NCBI GenBank assembly: GCA_036267255.1
Contig: DATAWK010000016.1
Span: 3,837-67,836 of the forward strand
Source: DATAWK01 sp036267255
GTDB taxonomy: Bacteria > Acidobacteriota > Terriglobia > Terriglobales > Acidobacteriaceae
Direction: 5' to 3'
Length of the DNA: 64,000 nt
The translations under genes and the position numbers were made by a program. Positions 28,701 to 35,540 of the stretch are shown here, piece after piece (position 1 is the first letter of the stretch; each line of letters starts with the position of its first letter). The notes below the pieces were generated by a model. The model worked only from the letters and a program-made list of their open reading frames with translations. It ran no database searches and had not been told where the DNA came from.

Positions 28701-29530
28701 CTGGCGTAGTTGCCTACAGCGATATCGACCTTGCCATCGTGGTTAAAGTCCGCCACGCCAATCGACTCCGGCGTCGTGCCGACTGTAATGGCGCCGCCGG
28801 CCGTAAAGCTCCCAGTTCCACTGCCCGTCAGGATATACATCCTGTTGCCTGTTTGATCTGTAACCGCCAGGTCTGCATTCTTCACGCCGTGAAAATAACC
28901 GACCGTAATCGCTGAAAGCTTGGTGCCGGCGGATACCGCCCCACCCGGATTAAAGGCTCCATTCTCGCTTCCCAATAGAACCGTCACTCCCGTCGCATAG
29001 GACACAGCGATGTCTGGAATACCGTCATTATTGAAATCTCCAACCGCAATCCCCGTTGGAGTAGCACCCGTTCCATACGTCGTATCCAGCGTCAGAACTC
29101 CCGCTGCGGAATCTGTATAAATCGCAACCCGACTTCTCCCCTGTTCCACCACGGCCACCGCGGGCGATCCACTGCGGGCAAAGTCCGGCAAAACGCCTAT
29201 CGCAACCGGTGTCGTCCCAGTGCCCGTCCCGTATGTCGTCACCGCATAGCCCGTATTGTTGCTCAGCACCACGCCAATCGTGTTGGCCGTGCCGTTCGCT
29301 GTGACGCTGTCCGGCTTGCCGTCCCGGTTCAGGTCGACAACAGCGACTCCCCGGGGCGTACCGCCCACCGTGTAGGTAGAGCCAGCCGCCAACGGCTGAT
29401 ACACAGCCTGCGCATGCGTGGTTGCCGTTGCGAGGACTACGCCAAATATGCAGGCGATAGACGACATAATGTAGCTGATAGACGACATACTGCGGCGTGT
29501 GCTGCGGCGAGACAATGGATGGAAAGACAT
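25799..29530 (-). CDS. Secreted VCBS/FG-GAP repeat protein with Ig-like and Gly-rich ends (1243 aa)
   Basis: The largest protein in the window. A signal sequence (IMSSIACIFGVVLATATTHA) is followed by about twelve repeats with the calcium-binding core D-(F/L/V)-N-x-D-G-x-x-D (for example GDFNNDGIPDIAV, ADFNHDGKVDIAV), spaced about 60 residues, forming a predicted beta-propeller (residues 40-780). Three Ig-like beta domains follow (about 790-1120). The C-terminal 70 residues are Gly-rich with in-frame 20-residue repeats (GGNGGGGVVITPGGGN). Such proteins work at the cell surface in adhesion or binding. Several N-terminal ATGs exist, the first at 29530 being used here. It is divergent from a 585-base gene-free stretch. 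Confidence 0.88.
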   Translation of the reverse strand: MSFHPLSRRSTRRSMSSISYIMSSIACIFGVVLATATTHAQAVYQPLAAGSTYTVGGTPRGVAVVDLNRDGKPDSVTANGTANTIGVVLSNNTGYAVTTYGTGTGTTPVAIGVLPDFARSGSPAVAVVEQGRSRVAIYTDSAAGVLTLDTTYGTGATPTGIAVGDFNNDGIPDIAVSYATGVTVLLGSENGAFNPGGAVSAGTKLSAITVGYFHGVKNADLAVTDQTGNRMYILTGSGTGSFTAGGAITVGTTPESIGVADFNHDGKVDIAVGNYASNNVSVFLGNGNGAFGAQAKYAAGSNVQSLVIADVNNDGNADIVVADALVTTGGVTTGGTFGVLLGTGTGLFQTVLTPAVASSPYGLAVGDFNRDGKPDLAVTQNAVGTVSLYLNNTLINTLPGGRNFLAATQSGAGNMADAIATGDFNGDGIPDVAVAYLEDGTVGVMFGNGSGGFGAQTLYPVGKHPYSIAVGDLNHDGSPDIVVANETDGTVTVLLNTGTGAFTTKGTYTVGRLPTGVAIGDLNGDGIPDLAVTNYGANDVSILIGAGDGSFTPGSTPTLAGQTNPYNVVIADFNGDGNQDVAFTNFQSGSAEVYLGNGNGSFQSPTILTIPSLAGGGGSAPVGSIGPSSIAVGDFNRDGNLDFAVGTAGGNTVAIFLGNGDGGFTSSAIQTLNFPISIAVGDVNNDGIPDIVNVNPNFNSVTVLEGNGDGTFTARWQFPTSTSTAPSTPGAQPWAIALADFNHDGKLDIVTANTIARINLAIPAYQPAAGAVLSPPSPLSTSVLLNSSGTNNVITVTPSGTLAYNQAVTIGVQVTPALGGAAATGSVILEDTTGKSVSNAPIPLTGGAGSIKLQNLGSGTHIIGSLYSGNVNYQPNTTVAGSQPIVIRGTQVALTLNPSTISFMGTFTATITVTGTAAGGRPTGSLNLYIYTPSGFEAATTGQPFPLTAADCTGDVCTYSVSISDPNGVLTPGTYLFYAQYNPNNANYQTGTSPNELLTVTQVTPTMTLNCVSIPFLGFGGCFAQVTASGNVVETGTVDFSLNGGTASPETIGDQVLFGYGAFYTYTPPSGNYTVLATFPAGQDGGGLAGATALYCSGPCPATNAAFRGAIQTDKLNPDVRDQTARSLMKDFGPMTPGKLDKRMFADPRFLKLLGVTPQNNSSKEHTNKGNKHSCIVIPGHGGSGSGGNGGGGGVVITPGGGNGGTTGGNGGGGVVITPGGGNSGTTGGNGGGGVVITAGIRK
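25821..25980. repeat. 60-bp in-frame tandem repeat in the Gly-rich tail
   Basis: Two full copies and a partial third with a period of exactly 60 bases (20 codons), starting at 25821, 25881 and 25941. The shared core on the plus strand is CCGCCGTTGCCGCCGGTTGT. Each unit encodes GGNGGGGVVITPGGGN plus a G-T-T link. Copies differ mostly by single bases, and the third has a 3-base insertion, so length can vary without frameshift. Confidence 0.9.
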
Positions 29531-30115
29531 ACCTGCGACCTCAACTCAAAATTTGGGCTTCTACCAAAGGGGACGAGTCGTTTGTATTGGAAATGCGCAA
29601 AACACAGCAGTAGAAGAAGGACGCATTTCAATTACGACTTTGGTAACAACACTCCGGCACGAGTCGTTGACTAAAAACGAAGAACCGCCCGGCATCACTG
29701 CAGCCCCTGCTACGTCTGGGGAAAACGAAAACAGTATCAAGTGTTGCGAACATAAATTCCGGTCTCAATTCATGGCACGATCCGCACAGAATTGCGACCT
29801 AAGCACTGCAACAGCTTACTGACTACAGAATTGTTTTTACGAACGGCTGAGAATCGGTTTCGATTCCCAACCTGGGAACTTCCAGAGAATAGCGTACTTT
29901 CAACAAAATAACGATGAAAATCTTTGTTATTTCTTCTGCAATGAAAGGACTTTGGCGGGAGTTACTCCCTTGATTCTTGCCCGGAAGTTATCCTCGCTCC
30001 TGCCGGGGTAACTGCAATGGTACGCACACGCGTCACACCCATCCTCAGCGGCGGTTTCCCGGCTACTCCTACGGCAACCGAACCAGCCTCCACGCCTTCC
30101 AATCTCCAATCCGGA
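29531..30115. other. Gene-free region upstream of the VCBS protein
   Basis: 585 bases with lower G+C than the surroundings and no convincing gene; a 107-codon plus-strand frame has unlikely composition. A 10-bp direct repeat ACGAGTCGTT occurs at 29573 and 29659, and a 13-base odd palindrome GGGAGTTACTCCC at 29957. It probably holds the promoter and regulatory sites for the 1243-residue protein. Confidence 0.55.
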
Positions 30116-30427
30116 TCAATCCAGATCGAAATCCCGCAGCGGTTTGCCTGTATCCGGCGTTTCCTTGGCCTTGCGCAGCGCCTCGGCAAATTTCTTCGCC
30201 ATCACGTCTTCTTTGTTCTTTTCGGCGTCCACCGCCTGGCGGAACAAGGACTCTTTCCGCTCCTCCTGCTCCCGCAAGGCGCGTTTGGCCGCATCGAAAT
30301 CCTCAAACGTCTTCTTCCTCGGCGCCGGAGTATGGGCAATCACCGCCCGCGTGGCCGGATCGATCTTCAGCATGGCGCCGCAATCCGGGCAGCTAACCTC
30401 AAAAATATCTGCGTCTTTGCGTGCCAT
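30116..30427 (-). CDS. Small zinc-ribbon-like protein of unknown function
   Basis: 103 residues. The N-terminus has a CPDCGAML half zinc ribbon (one CxxC only), followed by a highly charged helical region (EDFDAAKRALREQEERKESL, then AEKNKEDVMAKKFAEAL). It is cytoplasmic with no signal. I do not recognise the family. It follows bshC on the same strand, separated by 93 bases that contain an 18-bp triple repeat. Confidence 0.65.
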   Translation of the reverse strand: MARKDADIFEVSCPDCGAMLKIDPATRAVIAHTPAPRKKTFEDFDAAKRALREQEERKESLFRQAVDAEKNKEDVMAKKFAEALRKAKETPDTGKPLRDFDLD

Positions 30428-30460
30428 CCTGCGCTGTCTCCCCGCACACAGAATACAACT

Positions 30461-30514
30461 CCCTTGGCAGTTTTGCTTCCCCTGGCAGTTTCGCTTCCCT
30501 TGGCAGTTTCGCTG
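30461..30514. repeat. 18-bp tandem repeat, three copies
   Basis: Units CCCTTGGCAGTTTTGCTT, CCCCTGGCAGTTTCGCTT and CCCTTGGCAGTTTCGCTG start at 30461, 30479 and 30497. The period is exactly 18. It begins just past the bshC stop codon and runs to 34 bases before the zinc-ribbon gene. The second unit contains CTGGCAGTTTCGC, which also ends the 19-bp array at 11204-11285. Confidence 0.9.
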
Positions 30515-30520
30515 CCGTTC

Positions 30521-32248
30521 TTATAAAGGAATCGTCCCGTGTCCGTCGCAGCTCCCATCCGCGCTCTGCACCAGCAGTTGCGCCAGTTCCTCCGGCGCAC
30601 GATGCAAAAACCAGACTCCGGCCAGAACACGCTCCTGCAATTGTCCCGTGGGATAGAGATGCTGCCGCAACTCCGCCGCATGACGCCGCAGCGTCGGCTC
30701 GCGCTCCAGCACAAAATTCGCCGCCATCTGGCGCAGCCGGTTCATCTGATATTGGATCTTCGATGCGCTGGTCTCCGCGGATCGCCCCAGCCCCGCGTCC
30801 ATCGACGTCATCCACGCCGTCAGCATCGACAGTTCCTTGTCCAGCGTCTCACCGGTCATCGCCAGTTTGCGTTTTCCCTCCACCGGCATATAGCGCGCGC
30901 CCAGCCGCTGCACCAGGGCCTCCGGCTCGGCGGCAAACATGTCGGTCAGCTGCAATCCGTGTTTGGCCAGCAATCGTGCGGGTCCACGCTCGATCAGCGT
31001 CGCCGACAGCCGCGGCAGAATCGGCGTCACGCACCCCAGAATCCGCTCATACAGCACCTGCGACTGCGCGAAGTAGGCAATCTCCGACGGTCCGCCGACA
31101 TACGCCGACGTCGGCAGCAGTGCATCCTGCATCACCGGACGCAGCAGCGCATTCGGGCTGATCCGTTCCGGCGCGGCGTCCAGAATGCCCAGCAGCTCCG
31201 CCGTCGTGTAGGAAATCTCTCCCGCCGTCCACGTCTCTGTTTCTCCCGCGGTAAACTTCAGCGCCTGCCGCGCTCCGGTCTTCCCGTCCAGAAGAAACAG
31301 CAGGCTGCTTTCCTCCGCCACCAGCACCTGCGCGTGATATCCCGCTGCTTCCAGCGCCTTCGAGCGTTCCATCAAAGCTGTCCGCAGCCGTGCTGCCTGC
31401 TCGATCGCGGCGCGCAACACCGGCCGCGCCAGCGCATGAAACCCGCGCGACGCAGCATCGATCACGATCAATCCATGCCGCGCGAAAATATGCATCAGCA
31501 GCTTGCCGAAGGCCTCCGCATATGTCGCCTCCGGCGTATAGAGCGATGCCAGCAAGGAGTACACCGGCCCGTCTCCCAGCAGCGTTTGCACTTCCTCCAG
31601 CAGCGGTTGTATGCCCGCTCCAAACGCCAGATTGCCCACCGGCACGGCCGGCGCATCCGGCATCTCCAGTCGCAGCGTGCGCAGCCCGTCGTTTTTCCAC
31701 GCCGTTTGCGCGGAAGGAGTGGAAGCATCTGTAGAAATTTTTTCAGGAAATACCGCGTGATTTATTTCCGCCAGGTCATGATCTTCTGTGGCCAGCCAGA
31801 AGATCGGCACATGCGGATGTCCGGCGCGCGAGGCATCTTCCGCGCAGCGAATCGCCGTCGCCGCCTTCAGCAGCGTCAGCAGCGGTCCGCCGAATAATCC
31901 CACCTGCTGCCCGCTCACCACCGCATTGGCGCCCGCAGCCAGTCGTTCCAGGTTGGCCTGCGTCTCCGGGCCTGCGCCAAAATTTTTATTCTGGGCCGTC
32001 AGCAGTTCCACCACCGCAGCCCGCGTTCCGGCATCCATCGCCGATGGCTGCGGCATCCACGTCGCTCCGTGGCGCAACGGTGTATAAAACGATTCCAGCA
32101 CGCTCGAGGCGCCGGAAACATAATCGCGAAACAGCGCACTCGTGTGCGGTATGGCCGGTACGGGATAACAGTCTTCGATCAATCCAAATCGCCCCTGCCC
32201 GCGCGTCGATTCGAGCGCAATCACCTCGCCGCCATCGCCACGGTGCAA
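30521..32248 (-). CDS. bshC: BshC, putative cysteine ligase of bacillithiol synthesis
   Basis: 575 residues. BshC is assigned to the last step of bacillithiol synthesis, adding Cys to GlcN-malate. The N-terminus matches the family (LIEDCYPVPAIPHTSALFRDYV, then SVLESFYTPLR), with VVSGQQVGLFGGPLLTLLKA and the nucleotide-binding-like PIFWLATEDHDLAEINHA in the Rossmann part, and a long coiled coil near the C-terminus (LDKELSMLTAWMTSMDAGLG). Start choice is uncertain: TTG at 32248 gives the full frame, GTG at 32224 is an alternative. bshA and bshB are not in the window. It follows the DUF2520 gene on the same strand. Confidence 0.9.
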   Translation of the reverse strand: MHRGDGGEVIALESTRGQGRFGLIEDCYPVPAIPHTSALFRDYVSGASSVLESFYTPLRHGATWMPQPSAMDAGTRAAVVELLTAQNKNFGAGPETQANLERLAAGANAVVSGQQVGLFGGPLLTLLKAATAIRCAEDASRAGHPHVPIFWLATEDHDLAEINHAVFPEKISTDASTPSAQTAWKNDGLRTLRLEMPDAPAVPVGNLAFGAGIQPLLEEVQTLLGDGPVYSLLASLYTPEATYAEAFGKLLMHIFARHGLIVIDAASRGFHALARPVLRAAIEQAARLRTALMERSKALEAAGYHAQVLVAEESSLLFLLDGKTGARQALKFTAGETETWTAGEISYTTAELLGILDAAPERISPNALLRPVMQDALLPTSAYVGGPSEIAYFAQSQVLYERILGCVTPILPRLSATLIERGPARLLAKHGLQLTDMFAAEPEALVQRLGARYMPVEGKRKLAMTGETLDKELSMLTAWMTSMDAGLGRSAETSASKIQYQMNRLRQMAANFVLEREPTLRRHAAELRQHLYPTGQLQERVLAGVWFLHRAPEELAQLLVQSADGSCDGHGTIPL

Positions 32249-32462
32249 AATTTTAGTGTCTCATGCAGCCGATCTCTCTGATGTAGTGGATGTTCCACAC
32301 CCGTGCTTCGATGCAGGCCGCGCGTTGTTCTTCTGTGAAATTTCGCCTTGCCCGCTATCTTCGGCGCATATCCAATCGCTCAGCAGCCATCCGGGCGTCT
32401 CAAGAGAGGATCGCGCCTTTTGATACGCCTTTGACGCGCCGGGTGCCCCAGGTGCGCGCAGC

Positions 32463-33413
32463 TCACCTGGCTTTGTTTCGCCGGGCTCTGGACGCACCGC
32501 TTTCCGCCAGAATCTCTCGCATCGCCCGCTTTTCTTTTCCCGGCAACGCGCTCACCGCAAAGGACTGCAGCGCGCGATAGATCTCTTTCCACTCCCGCTG
32601 CGTCTCCAGCGCCGTCAAATGCCGCTGCACCGTCAACCCATCGCCTCGCGCCACCGGCCCGCTCAAACTCTTCGCCGGTCCATTCGTAAAAAAATTCGCT
32701 ACCGTCTGTTCCACCATTGGCCGCATGCGGCGCATCGCATCGGCCTGCGCCAGCCCGGCCGCGTCTCCCACCTGCACCGCCGCCATCAACAGCGCCGTCA
32801 CCAGCGGCGATGCAAACGTGCCAAAGGCGTGATACATCGTCTTGTCTTCCGTGCAAATCGCAAACGGCTCGCCACCCAGCTCCCGCACCACCCGCCGCGC
32901 CGCACGTATCGCGCGCGCATCGCCCTCCATGGCAAACGGAACGCTTCGCAACGACACCACCTCGCCCATCGCGCCAACTCTGCGCGGAAAACTCATCATC
33001 GGATGCACCGAAGCCACGCTCGCACCCGCATCACGCACCGAAGCCAGTTCCGTGCTGGCCAGTGCGCCGCTGGAATGCAGCACGACCGGCCTCTTCGCTT
33101 TCCCTCTTCCGGTCTTCTCCCATCGCTCCGCCAACATAGCCGCCATCGCCGCAATCGCAGCATCCGGCGTGCAGATCCAGACAATCTCTGCATCCAGCGT
33201 TGCCGCGCGCTTCCCCACAGCCTCCAGCGTCACCAGCCGCGCGCCGAATCTGCGCGCCAGCTTTTCGTCGCTCGCACGCAGTCTGCGAACCACAATCTCC
33301 CGGATAGGAATCTTCGCCTTCCACAGTGCCGACGCCAGCGCCGTGCCCCAGTTGCCGAATCCGATCAGCGTGACGCTGTCTCGTTTTTGCCCTCTCTGCC
33401 GCGCCTGCTTCAT
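32463..33413 (-). CDS. Rossmann/DUF2520 NADP-dependent reductase-like protein
   Basis: 316 residues, similar in layout to ProC. It has a Rossmann nucleotide-binding N-terminus (VTLIGFGNWGTALASAL), IVWICTPDAAIAAMA and LHSSGALASTEL for the core, and VHPMMSFPR followed by the C-terminal helical DUF2520 domain (MYHAFGTFASPLVTALL, GLAQADAMRRMRPMV). The family is a putative oxidoreductase with no known substrate. It lies upstream of bshC on the same strand. Confidence 0.85.
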   Translation of the reverse strand: MKQARQRGQKRDSVTLIGFGNWGTALASALWKAKIPIREIVVRRLRASDEKLARRFGARLVTLEAVGKRAATLDAEIVWICTPDAAIAAMAAMLAERWEKTGRGKAKRPVVLHSSGALASTELASVRDAGASVASVHPMMSFPRRVGAMGEVVSLRSVPFAMEGDARAIRAARRVVRELGGEPFAICTEDKTMYHAFGTFASPLVTALLMAAVQVGDAAGLAQADAMRRMRPMVEQTVANFFTNGPAKSLSGPVARGDGLTVQRHLTALETQREWKEIYRALQSFAVSALPGKEKRAMREILAESGASRARRNKAR

Positions 33414-33498
33414 GGTTCCTTCATCGTCTCACGCACCCGCGAATGCTATCTTGCACATAGGACACTTCTCATCCGAACCCCACAGGAAACCACCCCCG

Positions 33499-34137
33499 AT
33501 GACTGCACGCAAGTCGACCCCGCGCAAGCCCGCAACAAAAAAACCGGCAAAATCCAAAGCCACGCCATCCTCCGCCTCCAAAGCAACGCGCGTCGTTCTG
33601 CTCTCCTCCACGCTGGCCTATCGCGGACCGCTCTTTGACATCTACACCGACTACATCCGCGAACCCGGCGGCGCCGATTCTCGCCGCGATGTCCTCCGCC
33701 ACTCCGGTTCCGTGGTGATTCTGGCCATCGACGACACCAAGAGCAAAAAAGATCCGCTCGTCCTCCTCGAGCGCCAGTATCGTCACGCCGCCGGACAATA
33801 TATGTGGGAGCTGCCCGCCGGCAAAAAGGAACCCAACGAATCCCCGCTCCCCGGCGCCAAACGCGAATTGATGGAAGAAACCGGCTATCGTGCGCGCCGC
33901 TGGACCAAACTGTTGCGCTTCTATCCCAGCCCCGGTTTTCTCGGCGAATGGATGCAGATTTATCTGGCCGAAGGCCTCACCCTCGGCGAAACGCAGCCCG
34001 ACGAAGACGAATATATCGAGTGCCATATGGTGCCTCTTTCCCAAGTTCTGCTCTGGGTGGAGAGCAACAAAATTATTGACGGCAAAAGCATCATCGCCCT
34101 GCTGCATTACGACCGTCTGCGCCGCACCCGTTCGTAG
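33499..34137 (+). CDS. Nudix hydrolase (ADP-ribose pyrophosphatase-like)
   Basis: 212 residues with a Lys/Pro/Ala-rich tail at the N-terminus (about 1-32, MTARKSTPRKPATKKPAKSK), then the Nudix fold. The Nudix box is GAKRELMEETGYRARRW, preceded by the family signature MWELPAGKKEPNES and followed by FYPSPGFLGEWMQIYLAE. That arrangement is typical of ADP-ribose/sugar-nucleotide pyrophosphatases. The start at 33499 was chosen from AGGAA upstream and homology; the frame is open much further upstream but that overlaps the opposite-strand DUF2520 gene. The basic tail is unusual and might bind nucleic acid. Confidence 0.88.
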   Translation: MTARKSTPRKPATKKPAKSKATPSSASKATRVVLLSSTLAYRGPLFDIYTDYIREPGGADSRRDVLRHSGSVVILAIDDTKSKKDPLVLLERQYRHAAGQYMWELPAGKKEPNESPLPGAKRELMEETGYRARRWTKLLRFYPSPGFLGEWMQIYLAEGLTLGETQPDEDEYIECHMVPLSQVLLWVESNKIIDGKSIIALLHYDRLRRTRS

Positions 34138-34406
34138 AACTGGTTGCATCCATAGATTTTGCAGGGGCTCGCCTTCCGCTGCATCGCCCCGCAGGCGAAA
34201 CGCGAACGAAGCGCGAAAAGTTTTCAACAGAAAATCCTCATTCCTGCTGTCCGGCAATGGACAAAACAGTATTTTCAATCGGATGCCCGCGCCTCCGCGT
34301 ACGCACATCTTCTTCGCGCCGCAAACGAAACCAAACTTCAAAACTCACGTCTATATTTTCAGGGAATCCGTGCGATTCCAATCTGTATCGAAGGAAGGGC
34401 TTCTTC

Positions 34407-34625
34407 GTGACTCAGTTCAAAGGAAAAGTGAAGTGGTTCAATAATTCGAAGGGATTCGGATTCATTGGCCGGGACGATGGGCCAGATGTTTTCGTGCACT
34501 ACAGCGCGATTCGTACTGATGGCTATAAGAGCTTGAAAGAGGGCGACGATGTCGAATTTGACATCGTGCAAGGAGATAAAGGACCGCAGGCCGACCAGGT
34601 TTTGCGTATGCACGAAGCAATGTAA
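34407..34625 (+). CDS. Cold-shock domain protein (CspA family)
   Basis: 72 residues, GTG start at 34407 supported by a GGAAGG ribosome site nine bases before it. It has the family RNA-binding motifs KGFGFIGRDDG (RNP1) and VFVHYSAI (RNP2), with KGKVKWFNNSK at the N-terminus. It binds single-stranded RNA/DNA and acts as an RNA chaperone. A clear terminator follows at 34742. The 269-base upstream region contains the half-site pair TGTCC-N6-GGACA at 34248. Confidence 0.95.
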   Translation: MTQFKGKVKWFNNSKGFGFIGRDDGPDVFVHYSAIRTDGYKSLKEGDDVEFDIVQGDKGPQADQVLRMHEAM

Positions 34626-34741
34626 AGTCGTACTCAAACCAACCGGATATTTGCCCTGCATGACACTTCCAGCGCGGAAAGTGCCGGACGGTGTATGCCT
34701 GTGCAGAAACGCAGCATCGCACCCATGTACATTTCCATCAC

Positions 34742-34769
34742 AAAACCCGGCAGCCTCTGCCGGGTTTTT
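34742..34769 (+). terminator. Rho-independent terminator after the cold-shock gene
   Basis: Stem AAAACCCGGCAG / CTGCCGGGTTTT with loop CCT, followed by a T-rich tail (TTTTTCTTTT). It lies 116 bases after the stop codon. Confidence 0.9.
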
Positions 34770-34923
34770 CTTTTGTTCGCAAGCGGACTTCCGTAGTGGG
34801 TAAGCCGACTATGAGGAGAAGTTTCTAAGAAACCGGCCTTTCCTGCATTTGTAGAGTTGCTTGCCAGCCAGCAAATGAATGAATGTCAATTTTTGGTAGG
34901 GACTGCCTCGTAGCACAATCTTC

Positions 34924-34951
34924 TTGACATCGCAGCCTTACCAAGTTTAGT
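34924..34951 (+). promoter_or_regulatory. Sigma70-like promoter of the small exported protein
   Basis: -35 TTGACA (34924-34929), 16-base spacer, -10 TTTAGT (34946-34951). Predicted transcription start is near 34958, giving a leader of about 57 bases before the ATG at 35015. Confidence 0.45.
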
Positions 34952-35014
34952 TGTGCGGTATCCGCCAGCCCCCAAATTCTTCTTCAAAAGAAGGTGTCTA
35001 CTTTGATCGCCACA

Positions 35015-35416
35015 ATGAAACGTCCACTTATCGTTTTGCTCCTTTGTGTTTTTTGCCTCGCCACAGCTAAAACTGCCAAAGCTGACGTTGGGTACACCAG
35101 TGATGGCAAAGCTGCCGGAGTGATTATTGCAATTGTTGCTGTGGGAGTTCTGATTGGGGTCGGCGTCTATTTTGCTGTCCGCCATGGCCACTCATTGAAG
35201 GGCTGCGCTTCTTCCGGCCCGGGAGGCATGCAGATACTGAATGAGGGTGACCAGCAAATGTATGCTCTATCCGGAGATGTGAACGGAATCAAGACGGGAG
35301 ACCGGGTTCGCGTCTCGGGCAAGAAAAAGAAAGACGCTGGGAACAGCCGGCAGTTTGTCGTTACCAAGCTGTCGAAGGATTACGGCACGTGTAAAGTCGC
35401 AACCGTAACACCCTAA
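35015..35416 (+). CDS. Small exported membrane protein, possibly DUF5818-like
   Basis: 133 residues. A signal peptide (MKRPLIVLLLCVFCLATAKT) is followed by a second hydrophobic helix (AAGVIIAIVAVGVLIGVGVY) and a C-terminal beta domain with MQILNEGDQQMYALSGDV, KTGDRVRVSGKKKKDAG and FVVTKLSKDYGTC. The last part resembles the small OB-like domain common in acidobacterial secreted proteins. Function is unknown. ATG at 35015 starts the signal peptide; a GTG at 34994 with AAGG overlapping it is the alternative. Confidence 0.7.
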   Translation: MKRPLIVLLLCVFCLATAKTAKADVGYTSDGKAAGVIIAIVAVGVLIGVGVYFAVRHGHSLKGCASSGPGGMQILNEGDQQMYALSGDVNGIKTGDRVRVSGKKKKDAGNSRQFVVTKLSKDYGTCKVATVTP

Positions 35417-35540
35417 GTCACGGCATCCGTCAATACGCCTAAGTGCGGACGCTCCGGAGCACGGAGAAAACATACCGCCGCGTGGCAAGCCTTCTTTTGG
35501 CTTGCATGGGATCCAGCTATCATGTCCCTGCAGGTTCATT

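Larger units (their letters stand above)
34626..35014. other. Region between the cold-shock gene and the small exported protein
   Basis: 389 bases. It holds the cold-shock gene terminator (34742-34769) and a promoter-like sequence (34924-34951). Nothing else could be supported. Confidence 0.55.

Noticed and set aside
29499..29822. A possible 107-codon gene in the region upstream of the VCBS protein
   Set aside because: No ribosome site, composition unlike neighbours, and it overlaps the start of the VCBS gene on the other strand.
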